Below are positions 1-8,044 of a DNA stretch of 64,000 nt, piece by piece. Within the stretch, counting starts at the first letter, position 1, and each line of letters opens with the position of its first letter. Location: NCBI GenBank assembly GCA_031367435.1, contig JANLPV010000199.1, forward strand, positions 7,583 through 71,582, given 5' to 3'. The translations under genes were made by a program, and so were the position numbers. The notes under the pieces were generated by a model. That model saw only the letters and a list, made by a program, of their open reading frames with translations, had not been told where the DNA came from and did no database searches. This DNA comes from WLMZ01 sp031367435 (lineage in GTDB: Bacteria > Actinomycetota > Acidimicrobiia > Acidimicrobiales > Ilumatobacteraceae).

Positions 1-131
1 TCGACCGCCGCAACGTCGTCCTTGCCGATGAGGTACGACAACTTCTGAACACTTTGAATTGCCTCGAAGTGGTTGTTGTGCATCTTCCAGTTCGCGCTGA
101 TGATTGGGCGACGTGCAGCTTCAGTGGGCAT
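1..131 (-). CDS. tpiA: triosephosphate isomerase, N-terminal fragment (runs off the window)
   Basis: Reading leftwards from an ATG at 131-129 gives a protein beginning MPTEAARRPIISANWKMHNN. The A-N-W-K-M-H motif holds the substrate-binding Asn and catalytic Lys of triosephosphate isomerase, the glycolytic enzyme that interconverts glyceraldehyde-3-phosphate and dihydroxyacetone phosphate. Only about 43 residues are inside the window. The start overlaps the end of pgk by 11 bases, so the gene is the third member of a translationally coupled gap-pgk-tpiA operon. The identification is firm despite the truncation. Confidence 0.93.
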   Translation of the reverse strand, partial: MPTEAARRPIISANWKMHNNHFEAIQSVQKLSYLIGKDDVAAV

Positions 132-1224
132 TGGGTGCTCCTCGCAAGGCGGCAAGACCGGCAAGATCGCCAAGCTCGAGCAACTCGAGTGAAGCGCCGC
201 CACCGGTTGAGACATGATCGACGTCGTCGGCGAAACCAAATTGCGCGAGCGCCGCGGCCGAGTCTCCCCCACCAACGACGGTGAAGGCCTTCGTGTCGGC
301 CATCGCCTGCGCAACCGTACGCGTGCCAGCAGCAAAACGATCGTCCTCGAACATTCCCATTGGACCGTTCCAAAAGACCATGCGCGCATCCATGATGATG
401 TCGCTGAACGCTGCGGCCGAACCTGGGCCGATGTCGAAGCCTTTCGCGCCTTCCGGCAGACGCGTGCCCCATGTGGAATACGCACCGTCGGCGTTGACAC
501 CAGTGATGTCCTCAGGAAGGTGGATCGTTTTGCCAGACGCAAGCAGCCGCCGACACGTGTCGACGTGGTCAGGCTCGGACAATGAGTCGCCGATGGGTTT
601 GCCCTGCGCCGCGAAGAACGTGAAGCACATCGCTCCGCCAATCACGAGCGAGTCGACAATGTTGAGGAGCGCCTCGACAACACCGAGCTTGTCAGAGATT
701 TTTGCGCCACCAAGCACTGCCACAAACGGACGCTTCGGATGATTGCGCAAGCCGAGCAGAACCTCAACTTCCTTCTGCAGCAGTAGGCCCATGGCCGAGG
801 GCAACGTCAGCGGAGGACCGACGATGGAAGCGTGGGCGCGATGCGCGGCACCGAACGCGTCGTTGACATACATGTCGACACCGTCGAGGAGGTTTGCCAC
901 GAATGCCGCGTCGTTGCCTTCTTCGCCAGGGTGAAAGCGAAGGTTCTCCATCAGGTCGACGCCGGGCGCAAGCTCGGCAAGACGCTCACGCACGGGTGCC
1001 ATGCTGTACCTCGGCTCGGGACGACCCTTGGGTCGACCGAGGTGACTCGCACACACCACGCTTGCGCCGCGATCGGTGAGCCAATTGATGGTTGGTAACG
1101 CGGCACGGATACGGAAGTCGTCGGTGATTTCACCATCGTGCATCGGCACGTTGAAATCTGTTCTGACCAACACGCGCTTGCCCCGGACATCGCCGAGGTC
1201 GTCGAGAACCGGAATCTGTGTCAT
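121..1224 (-). CDS. pgk: phosphoglycerate kinase
   Basis: This 367-residue protein has the N-terminal phosphoglycerate kinase signature K-R-V-L-V-R-T-D-F-N-V-P (about residues 16-27) and a C-terminal nucleotide-binding stretch ending in G-G-G-D-S-A-A-A and S-T-G-G-G-A-S-L-E. It transfers phosphate from 1,3-bisphosphoglycerate to ADP in the cytoplasm. It is slightly shorter than the usual 390-400 residues, but both lobes are present. Its ATG overlaps the gap stop codon in an ATGA arrangement and its own end overlaps tpiA, so the three glycolytic genes are tightly coupled. Confidence 0.97.
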   Translation of the reverse strand: MTQIPVLDDLGDVRGKRVLVRTDFNVPMHDGEITDDFRIRAALPTINWLTDRGASVVCASHLGRPKGRPEPRYSMAPVRERLAELAPGVDLMENLRFHPGEEGNDAAFVANLLDGVDMYVNDAFGAAHRAHASIVGPPLTLPSAMGLLLQKEVEVLLGLRNHPKRPFVAVLGGAKISDKLGVVEALLNIVDSLVIGGAMCFTFFAAQGKPIGDSLSEPDHVDTCRRLLASGKTIHLPEDITGVNADGAYSTWGTRLPEGAKGFDIGPGSAAAFSDIIMDARMVFWNGPMGMFEDDRFAAGTRTVAQAMADTKAFTVVGGGDSAAALAQFGFADDVDHVSTGGGASLELLELGDLAGLAALRGAPNAH

Positions 1225-2273
1225 CGGGTTTTCTTAGCGGTGGCCTTCTTGGCTTCGGATGCTGCCTTCTTCATTGTCTTCGCGGTGTACATCGTGAGAT
1301 CGACCAGGCGATTGCTGTAACCCCACTCGTTGTCGTACCAACCGAGCACCTTGACGAGGTTGCCCATGCTCATCGTGAGACCGGCATCGAACACGCAGCT
1401 GTGCGGGTCGGCGACGATGTCGCTGGACACGATGGGATCTTCCGTGTACTTGAGCACACCCTTCAACGACGTACGCGCCGCCAATTTGAACGCGGCGTTG
1501 ATCTCCGCGACCGTCGCCGACTTCTTGAGGTTGCCGGTGAAGTCTGTAATCGATCCGGTTGGAACAGGCACCCGCAACGCCGTACCGTCGAGACGGCCCT
1601 TCATGCTCGCCATCACGAGGCTGGTTGCTCGCGCTGCACCGGTGCTCGATGGCACGATGTTGATCGCTGCGGCGCGCGCACGACGAAGATCGCTATGTGG
1701 ACCGTCGACCAGGTTCTGATCACCGGTGTATGCGTGAACCGTTGTCATCAGCCCGTTCTCGATACCAAACGCATCATCGAGCACCTTGATGAGCGGTACG
1801 AGACAGTTCGTGGTGCAACTCGCGTTGGAAATGACCTTGTGCTTGGCTGGATTGAACTCGAGGTGGTTCACCCCAAACACGAATGTTGCATCTGCACCAT
1901 TCGATGGTGCGCTCACGATGACGAGCGGCGCGCCACCGTCGAGGTGCAATGCAGCTTTGGGGCGATCGGTGAAGAAGCCGGTGCTCTCAACGACGACGTC
2001 GACGCCAAGATCACCCCAGGGCAGCTCGTCGGGGTTGCGCATCTGCAACACCTTCAACGTGTCGCCATCGACACTGATGCCGTCCTTCACAGCCTTGATC
2101 GTGCTGGGCAACTGACCGGCGATCGAGTCGTACTTCAACAGGTGAGCCATCGTCGCAAGCGACCCGAGATCGTTGACTGCGACGAAATCGATATCGGCGC
2201 CGCGCAGCTTGGCTGCGCGAAAGAAGTTACGACCGATGCGGCCAAATCCGTTGATGCCTACACGAACCGTCAT
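1221..2273 (-). CDS. gap: glyceraldehyde-3-phosphate dehydrogenase, type I
   Basis: The 350-residue protein opens with the Rossmann motif V-G-I-N-G-F-G-R-I-G-R and contains the catalytic S-N-A-S-C-T-T-N-C motif near residue 150. It oxidises glyceraldehyde-3-phosphate to 1,3-bisphosphoglycerate with NAD(P)+. The C-terminus carries a Lys/Ala-rich tail of about 20 residues beyond the normal end of the family, and its function is unknown. An AAAGGA Shine-Dalgarno-like sequence lies upstream of the ATG. It is the first gene of gap-pgk-tpiA and lies 80 bases downstream of rapZ, whereas most actinobacteria have yvcK and whiA between rapZ and gap. Confidence 0.97.
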   Translation of the reverse strand: MTVRVGINGFGRIGRNFFRAAKLRGADIDFVAVNDLGSLATMAHLLKYDSIAGQLPSTIKAVKDGISVDGDTLKVLQMRNPDELPWGDLGVDVVVESTGFFTDRPKAALHLDGGAPLVIVSAPSNGADATFVFGVNHLEFNPAKHKVISNASCTTNCLVPLIKVLDDAFGIENGLMTTVHAYTGDQNLVDGPHSDLRRARAAAINIVPSSTGAARATSLVMASMKGRLDGTALRVPVPTGSITDFTGNLKKSATVAEINAAFKLAARTSLKGVLKYTEDPIVSSDIVADPHSCVFDAGLTMSMGNLVKVLGWYDNEWGYSNRLVDLTMYTAKTMKKAASEAKKATAKKTR

Positions 2274-2352
2274 GCGAGACGTGTCCTTTCACGAGGGGAG
2301 AATGCAGGTCAACCATAGTGGGTTACACAACTCGCGACGAAGACGCCACACC

Positions 2353-3216
2353 TCAGGGAATGTCGCGATGCGAGACACGCGGCTGATAGCCGCGGCTGCG
2401 CATCCATGACGCAAGTTCTTCTGCGATTGCGACCGAGCGGTGTTGCCCGCCGGTGCAGCCGATTGCGATCGACAGATAGCTCTTGCCCTCGTTCGAGTAT
2501 CCGGGCAACAAGAGGTCGAGCAGATGCTCGTAGCGAACAAGGAATTCGGCCGTGTCGGGTTGTTCCATCACGTAGCGACGAACAGGCTCGTCGAGACCGG
2601 TGAGCGGGCGCAGTTCTTCGATCCAATGCGGGTTGGGCAGGAATCGAACATCCATGATCAGATCGACATCGAGCGGGATGCCCTGCTTGAACCCGAAGCT
2701 GGTAATTGCGGTGCGCATCGCCACGCCGTCGGCTTCGTCGACGAACGCATCGGTGATACGCGCCTTGAGTTGATGAACACTGAGCGTAGAGGTGTCGATG
2801 ATGAGGTCAGATTCGGCCTTTACGGGATCGAGCAGAGAACGCTCGCGTTCGATGGCGACGGTCATGGCGGCGGTGCCGTCGTCGAGCGGGTGTTTGCGCC
2901 GCGTGCTGCCGTAACGCTTCACGAGTTCGGGCGTGCTGGCCTCGAGGAACAACACCCGCACACGATGACCCTTATTGCGAAGTTGGCGAATCTCATTGAC
3001 GACGTCGGCTTGATCTGCAGTTGGTCCGACGACAACGCACAGCTGTTGAAAGCCTGCGCCTGCACCGATACCCGAGCCGACACCAAGTTCGATGATCTTG
3101 TCCATGAGCGCCACCGGCAGGTTGTCGACGACGAACCAGCCCATGTCTTCGAGGAAGTCGGCCGCGTTCGAGCGACCCGCACCGGACAACCCTGTGATGA
3201 CGAGGATGTCAGCCAT
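2353..3216 (-). CDS. rapZ: RapZ/YvcJ-family nucleotide-binding protein
   Basis: The 287-residue protein begins MADILVITGLSGAGRS, a Walker A P-loop typical of RapZ (YvcJ). Its C-terminal half contains the family motif G-C-T-G-G-Q-H-R-S-V and ends in S-H-R-D-I-P. In proteobacteria RapZ is an RNA-binding adaptor that controls amino-sugar synthesis. In Gram-positives YvcJ is a nucleotide hydrolase of uncertain role. In most actinobacteria the gene sits in uvrC-rapZ-yvcK-whiA. Here uvrC is 3 kb away behind three inserted genes, and yvcK and whiA are missing from the locus. Confidence 0.93.
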   Translation of the reverse strand: MADILVITGLSGAGRSNAADFLEDMGWFVVDNLPVALMDKIIELGVGSGIGAGAGFQQLCVVVGPTADQADVVNEIRQLRNKGHRVRVLFLEASTPELVKRYGSTRRKHPLDDGTAAMTVAIERERSLLDPVKAESDLIIDTSTLSVHQLKARITDAFVDEADGVAMRTAITSFGFKQGIPLDVDLIMDVRFLPNPHWIEELRPLTGLDEPVRRYVMEQPDTAEFLVRYEHLLDLLLPGYSNEGKSYLSIAIGCTGGQHRSVAIAEELASWMRSRGYQPRVSHRDIP

Positions 3217-3234
3217 CGCGCCGCATGCTTATCG

Positions 3235-3963
3235 TCATCGCTTGCACGTACGCAGGTAGAGCAGCCGCGGGATTGACGCAGCCGCTTCGTATTCAGATGC
3301 CTTGGCAAGAAAGCCGGGCGGTGGTGCCGGCTCGACCATTCGCTCGAGCATCAGGCCGTTGTCGGCCAACGCGTTGATGTAGCGACTGAGTGGGCGATGG
3401 ATGAACGGAATGAAGACGTCCTTTTCGACCTCTTCGATCGTCTCGTCCTCGATGAGGTATGGGCCGATGCGCCAATACTGTTCAGGCGGATCGAGCATCT
3501 GATCGTCGATCCAGCCGCTGTTGGGCACCTGCAGTAGCGGGTGATTCAGGAAGAAGCAGAACCTGCCACCGGGCTGCAGGACGCGGGCAACTTCCGCGAT
3601 CGCTTGGTCGACCTCGCGAATGTGCTCGAACACCAGGCAGGCAACGACGGCATCAAACGACGCGTCAGGGAATGGCAGCGCGGCAGCACCTGAACGTAGG
3701 TAGACCGCTCCCCCACCGCGTTGCTGGGCTACCGACACCTGATTCCATGTCGGGTCGACACCAACCACACGGTCGACGCCGAGCTTGACGGCGAGCCGAC
3801 TGACCTGGCCGTCACCGCAGCCGACATCGAGCACGCACGTTGCCGCGGCAAGTTCGGACGCCGCTAGCGGAAGGATCTGCTCTTCGTATTCGATGTCGGC
3901 ACCATCGGTGAAACCGTCGATCCACCAATCGGCGTGCCTTTCCCAGAGGTCATCGGTGGCCAT
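3235..3963 (-). CDS. class I SAM-dependent methyltransferase
   Basis: The 242-residue protein shows methyltransferase motif I (V-L-D-V-G-C-G-D-G, about residues 44-52), an acidic motif II (V-V-G-V-D-P), a motif IV region (F-D-A-V-V-A-C-L-V-F-E-H-I) and the post-motif L-Q-P-G-G-R-F. This is the Methyltransf_11 fold, acting on an unknown small molecule. It lies 18 bases upstream of rapZ on the same strand and may be co-transcribed with it. It diverges from the terC riboswitch. The substrate cannot be told from sequence. Confidence 0.85.
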   Translation of the reverse strand: MATDDLWERHADWWIDGFTDGADIEYEEQILPLAASELAAATCVLDVGCGDGQVSRLAVKLGVDRVVGVDPTWNQVSVAQQRGGGAVYLRSGAAALPFPDASFDAVVACLVFEHIREVDQAIAEVARVLQPGGRFCFFLNHPLLQVPNSGWIDDQMLDPPEQYWRIGPYLIEDETIEEVEKDVFIPFIHRPLSRYINALADNGLMLERMVEPAPPPGFLAKASEYEAAASIPRLLYLRTCKR

Positions 3964-3991
3964 CGGGCCAGCGTACCGGTAGAGTCCTCGG

Positions 3992-4124
3992 AGGAGGGGA
4001 GTACCCCATCAAACGGCAAGCCGTCATCACGACCAAGCCACATCTTGGTCCGGTTTGTCTGCCTCGACACGAGGTGGGGAAGACCTCCTGTAACAGCGCG
4101 TGAGCGCGGCACAGGAGCACCCTC
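3992..4124 (+). promoter_or_regulatory. yybP-ykoY manganese riboswitch with Shine-Dalgarno switch
   Basis: The leader of terC carries the yybP-ykoY hallmarks. A 5' GGAGGGGAGTA (3993-4003) is followed by a CCTCG/CGAGG hairpin around 4061-4073 and the 3' GGGGAAGACCTCC (4076-4088). GGAGG (3993-3997) can pair with CCTCC (4084-4088) to close the P1 helix. The same 3' strand, CTCCTGT (4085-4091), is exactly complementary to the Shine-Dalgarno region ACAGGAG (4111-4117), enclosing a CGCG-TGAG-CGCG hairpin. P1 formation and Shine-Dalgarno pairing therefore exclude each other. That predicts a translational ON switch when the metal is bound. This class senses Mn2+ in other bacteria; the ON logic here is read from the base pairing. 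Confidence 0.88.
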
Positions 4125-5087
4125 ATGTTCAGTTTGGCAAGCGTGACCCCCGGCAATTTCGTCGATCTTGACATTTCGACGTGGGCCTGGATCGGACTCG
4201 GCGCGGTCATCGCCCTCATGCTCGCTGTCGACCTCTTTCGCCACCGCGACGATCACGCCCCCAGCCCCCGAGAAGCGTTGGTGGAATCGGCGGTGTGGGT
4301 GGCGTGCGGACTCGCGTTCGGCGCTGTTATCGCCTTCAGCTTCGGAAGCGCTGCCTTCGGTGAATACATCAGTGGCTATCTCATCGAGAAGTCGCTCAGC
4401 GTCGACAACGTCTTCGTGTGGTCGATGCTGTTCACGGCAATGGCGATACCGATCAAATATCAGCACCGTGTTCTGTTCTGGGGCATCTTCGGTGCGCTCA
4501 CTCTGCGGGCGGTGTTCGTTTTGGTCGGGAGCGCCCTCATCGCCAAGTTCTGGTGGCTGCTGGTGGTCTTTGGTGTGTTCCTGATCTACACGGGCGTCAA
4601 GGTCGTGCGACACCGTGCGGACGAAGGCACCGACCAGGCCACACACGGCCTCGGTTTGCTGTCGCGAATCATGCCCGTCACCGAGAACCTCGACGGACAC
4701 CACTTCTTGACGCGGCTGAACGGTCGGCGCGCCGCTACGCCGCTGCTCGCCGCGCTCGTGGTGATTGAGGCGACCGACATCATCTTCGCAGTCGACTCTG
4801 TGCCGGCAATCCTCGCCGTCTCGAAAGAGCCGTTCATCGTGCTCTCATCGAACGCGTTCGCGATCCTCGGTTTGCGCGCGATGTACTTCCTGCTCGCCAA
4901 CGCAAAGGAGAAATTCCACTATCTCTCTCACGCTCTCGGTGGAATTCTCGTGTTCGTCGGCGTGAAGATGAGCGTGTCGCACTGGTTTCATGTGAACACG
5001 TACGTGTCGCTCGCCATCATTGTCATGTTGCTCGTGGCAGCGATCGTCTTCAGCAATGAGTACGCGAAACGCCACATCATGGAATAG
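4125..5087 (+). CDS. TerC/Alx-family integral membrane protein (putative Mn2+ exporter)
   Basis: The 320-residue protein has about eight to nine hydrophobic segments and TerC motifs. E-K-S-L-S-V-D-N-V-F-V-W (about residues 88-99) and E-A-T-D-I-I-F-A-V-D-S-V-P-A-I carry the conserved membrane-embedded acidic residues. TerC/Alx proteins are linked to Mn2+ export and to loading of exported metalloenzymes. The Mn2+-type riboswitch directly upstream strongly supports manganese as the relevant metal. The ATG at 4125 follows AGGAG at 4113-4117, the sequence that the riboswitch can hide. Whether it transports tellurium-related ions, as the family name suggests, cannot be inferred. Confidence 0.93.
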   Translation: MFSLASVTPGNFVDLDISTWAWIGLGAVIALMLAVDLFRHRDDHAPSPREALVESAVWVACGLAFGAVIAFSFGSAAFGEYISGYLIEKSLSVDNVFVWSMLFTAMAIPIKYQHRVLFWGIFGALTLRAVFVLVGSALIAKFWWLLVVFGVFLIYTGVKVVRHRADEGTDQATHGLGLLSRIMPVTENLDGHHFLTRLNGRRAATPLLAALVVIEATDIIFAVDSVPAILAVSKEPFIVLSSNAFAILGLRAMYFLLANAKEKFHYLSHALGGILVFVGVKMSVSHWFHVNTYVSLAIIVMLLVAAIVFSNEYAKRHIME

Positions 5088-5165
5088 CAACAGCAACAGC
5101 AACACAGGCAGCAACAACACAGGCAACCGATGACGACGATCAACGATGTGGGTTACGGTCGCCAC

Positions 5166-6077
5166 ATGAAGTTTTCCGTCTGGACATCGTACGAACGCTC
5201 GTGGACCGAGGTCCTGAATGTCGCCCAGTACCTCGAGTCACATCAGTGGCACGCGCTCTGGTACGCCGACCACTTCATGCCGCAAGGCAACGACGACACA
5301 GTCAGCGACGAACCGGCGCTGGAATGCTGGAGTGTTCTCGCTGGCATCGCCGCCGCCGTTCCACGCATCCGACTGACGTCGATGGTGTCACCACTCACCA
5401 TTCATCACCCCGTGGTCTTGGCCAAGCGCGTCACGACCGTGGATCACATCAGCGGCGGACGTGCTGTGCTCGGTATCGGTGCCGGATGGCAGGTGAACGA
5501 GCACGCCGCGTACGGATTTGAGCTCCCTCCGCCCGGCGAACGCGTCACCCGATTTGCCGAAGGCATCGAGGTGATCCATCGCCTCCTTCGCGATGAGCGA
5601 ACCAATATGAACGGGCACCACTACAGGCTCACCGACGCCCCCTTCAAGCCGAAGCCCGTGCAGACTCCCCTGCCGATTCTGGTCGGCACTGGCAGCCCAC
5701 GAATGCTGCGACTCACGGCGAAATGGGCAGACGAGTGGAATACGTGGGGCGACCCCGCCCAAGTACTCGAACGAACCGAACTGTTTCATCGCGCGTGCGC
5801 GACGGAGAGCCGCGACCCTGCGTCGGTTCGCCGCTCGGCCCAGGCACTCGTCTTTCTCACCGACGACGACGCCACCCGTGATTCGCTACGCGAATTCGCA
5901 CCGGCCGGGCGTTCGCTGGTGGGTGGCCCCGCTGAACTGATCGACCAAATCGGACAATACGTCGAGCAGGGCGTCGACGAGTTCGCCATCCCCGACTTCA
6001 CGCTCGGCAATTCTGCGGAGAAGCGCATGCTCGCGTTCGAACGTTTACACGCAGAGGTGCTGTCAGCGTTCCGATAG
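5166..6077 (+). CDS. LLM-class F420-dependent oxidoreductase
   Basis: The protein is about 303 residues from the chosen start and has a luciferase-like monooxygenase TIM barrel. Family-type features are M-K-F-S-V-W-T-S at the start, W-Y-A-D-H-F-M-P near residue 35, and D-H-I-S-G-G-R-A-V-L-G-I-G-A-G-W. The last of these is typical of the actinobacterial F420-binding branch. It probably transfers hydride with reduced F420 to an unknown substrate. An in-frame ATG at 5130 would add 12 residues, but the family normally begins at M-K-F. A CA-rich run of short repeats (CAACAG, ACAGGCA) separates it from terC. Confidence 0.88.
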   Translation: MKFSVWTSYERSWTEVLNVAQYLESHQWHALWYADHFMPQGNDDTVSDEPALECWSVLAGIAAAVPRIRLTSMVSPLTIHHPVVLAKRVTTVDHISGGRAVLGIGAGWQVNEHAAYGFELPPPGERVTRFAEGIEVIHRLLRDERTNMNGHHYRLTDAPFKPKPVQTPLPILVGTGSPRMLRLTAKWADEWNTWGDPAQVLERTELFHRACATESRDPASVRRSAQALVFLTDDDATRDSLREFAPAGRSLVGGPAELIDQIGQYVEQGVDEFAIPDFTLGNSAEKRMLAFERLHAEVLSAFR

Positions 6078-6102
6078 CTCCTGCGACTGGGTGCGCTACG
6101 GC

Positions 6103-7983
6103 CTATGCCGTTGGTGGTTCAGGGTGGAACTTGGCATAGATCGTCTCGGCGACCGAATCGGGTAACCACGTCAACGACTTCAACGTTTCGAGCGACGCCT
6201 TCTTGACAGCATTGACACCGCCAAGTTCCTTGGTCAGACGGGCCTTGCGATTCTCACCCAATCCGGCAATGTCATCGAGCGAGCTCTTCGTCATGCGCTT
6301 GCCGCGCAACTCGCGGTGGAAGGCGTTGGCAAAGCGGTGGGCCTCGTCGCGAATGCGCTGCAACATAAACAATGCCTCGCTGCCGCGCGGCACATTCACC
6401 GGCTGGCTATTGCCCGGTAGGTACACCTCTTCGAATCTTTTGGCCAGCGACGCGATGGGAATTTCGTCCTCGAGTCCCAACGCCTTCACAACTCGCTCTG
6501 CGACTGCGAGCTGGCCCTTGCCGCCATCGACGAGTAAGAGCTGCGGTGGATACGCGAACTTGCCGGGTCGGTCGCCACGCTCATTCACCGGCTGGTCTCG
6601 CTGTTCGAGATACGCCGTCAGCCGCCGCGTGAGCACCTCTTCCATCGCTGCATAGTCGTCGTTACCTTCCACGGTCTTCACTTTGAAACGGCGGTATTCA
6701 CGTTTGTTCGGCAGACCGTCTTCGAGCACCACCATCGACCCGACGTAGTCGGTGCCTTGCAGGTGAGCCATGTCGTAGCACTCGATGCGCAACGGTGCCT
6801 CCGGCAGACCGAGCAGATCTTGCAACTCCATCAGCGCGCGACTGCGGGTGTTGTGATCCGCAGCGCGACGTAGGCGATGGCGTGTGAACTCCTCCTTCGC
6901 GTTACGCGTGACCGTCTCATGCAGATCGCGCTTGTCGCCGCGCTGGGGCACTCTGATCTGCACCCTCGATCCACGCAAGTGCGTGAGCCACTCCTCATAT
7001 GTGTCGACGTCTTCGGCATCCACCGGCACGAGCACCTGCTTGGGAATGCCGAGCGGCGGTTCGTCGCCGTACATCTGCTCCATGATTCGGTCCACGAGCC
7101 CACCCGGCGAGAGGTCTTCCACCTTGTCGAGAACAAAACCTTTGCGACCCACCACCCTGCCCTTGCGGACAAAGAACACCTGTACCGCTGCTTCGAGTTC
7201 ATCTTCGGCGAGGCCGATGACGTCGATGTCCTCGCTGCGCTCGGCGACCATCTGTTGCTTCTCGATGGCGCGTTGCACCGCGGCCCAGCGATCACGTAGA
7301 CGTGCGGCGCGTTCGAACTCCAGTTCCTTTGCCGCGGCGCGCATGTCGGCCTCGAGGCGATCGACGATTTCGTCGGTGTCGCCGTCGAGGAAGTCGCACA
7401 ACTCGGTGACCTGTTGGAAGTACTCAGGTCGTTCGATGTTGCCGACGCATGGCCCGCTGCACTTCTCGATATGAAACAACAAACACGGCCGGCCCAGCCG
7501 GTGATGCTCGTTGAACTTGCCATTACTGCAGGTGCGGATAGGGAAACTGCGCAGCAGCAGATCGAGTGTGTCGCGAATCGCGTATGCGTGCGCATACGGC
7601 CCGAAATAACGAACGCCCTTACGTTTGCGACCACGCATCACCAACGCGCGCGGCCATTCCTCGTCGAGCGTCACTGCCAGAAATGGATAGCTCTTATCGT
7701 CGCGAAGTCGGATGTTGAAACGCGGCCGGTGCTGTTTGATGAGGCTGAACTCGAGCATCAATGCCTCGACCTCGTTGCGCACCTCGATCCATTCGACACT
7801 CTCAGCAGTCGCCACCATTTGTGCGGTGCGGATGTGCATGTTGCGCGGGTCTTGGAAATAGTTACTCAGCCGTTGGCGCAGATTCGATGCCTTGCCCACG
7901 TAGATGACCCGACCCTCAGCGTCCTTGAACTGATACGAGCCTGGCGATTCGGGGATGCTTCCGGTGGGCGGACGGTTCACCAT
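6103..7983 (-). CDS. uvrC: UvrABC system protein C (excinuclease subunit)
   Basis: The 626-residue protein has an N-terminal GIY-YIG nuclease domain (P-G-S-Y-Q-F with V-I-Y-V-G-K-A-S-N-L-R, residues 14-39), a central UVR motif near residue 200, the C-terminal RNase H-like nuclease domain (L-L-L-V-D-G-G-K-G-Q) and terminal helix-hairpin-helix motifs. UvrC makes both incisions around DNA lesions after UvrB loading. It is full length. It faces away from the uvrA-uvrB cluster and is separated from uvrA by a rhomboid-like gene on the other strand. Confidence 0.97.
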   Translation of the reverse strand: MVNRPPTGSIPESPGSYQFKDAEGRVIYVGKASNLRQRLSNYFQDPRNMHIRTAQMVATAESVEWIEVRNEVEALMLEFSLIKQHRPRFNIRLRDDKSYPFLAVTLDEEWPRALVMRGRKRKGVRYFGPYAHAYAIRDTLDLLLRSFPIRTCSNGKFNEHHRLGRPCLLFHIEKCSGPCVGNIERPEYFQQVTELCDFLDGDTDEIVDRLEADMRAAAKELEFERAARLRDRWAAVQRAIEKQQMVAERSEDIDVIGLAEDELEAAVQVFFVRKGRVVGRKGFVLDKVEDLSPGGLVDRIMEQMYGDEPPLGIPKQVLVPVDAEDVDTYEEWLTHLRGSRVQIRVPQRGDKRDLHETVTRNAKEEFTRHRLRRAADHNTRSRALMELQDLLGLPEAPLRIECYDMAHLQGTDYVGSMVVLEDGLPNKREYRRFKVKTVEGNDDYAAMEEVLTRRLTAYLEQRDQPVNERGDRPGKFAYPPQLLLVDGGKGQLAVAERVVKALGLEDEIPIASLAKRFEEVYLPGNSQPVNVPRGSEALFMLQRIRDEAHRFANAFHRELRGKRMTKSSLDDIAGLGENRKARLTKELGGVNAVKKASLETLKSLTWLPDSVAETIYAKFHPEPPTA

Positions 7984-8044
7984 GATGCGCCGAGTTTACG
8001 TGCCGTCCAATGCACATGCCGCTGCCCCACAGAGCGGCGACGGT

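Noticed and set aside
1218..2318. 366-codon plus-strand open frame
   Set aside because: It lies antisense across the whole of gap, has no recognisable motif and is a typical high-GC shadow frame. Similar shadows over uvrA (10269-11501) and rpsA (17547-18476) were dropped for the same reason.
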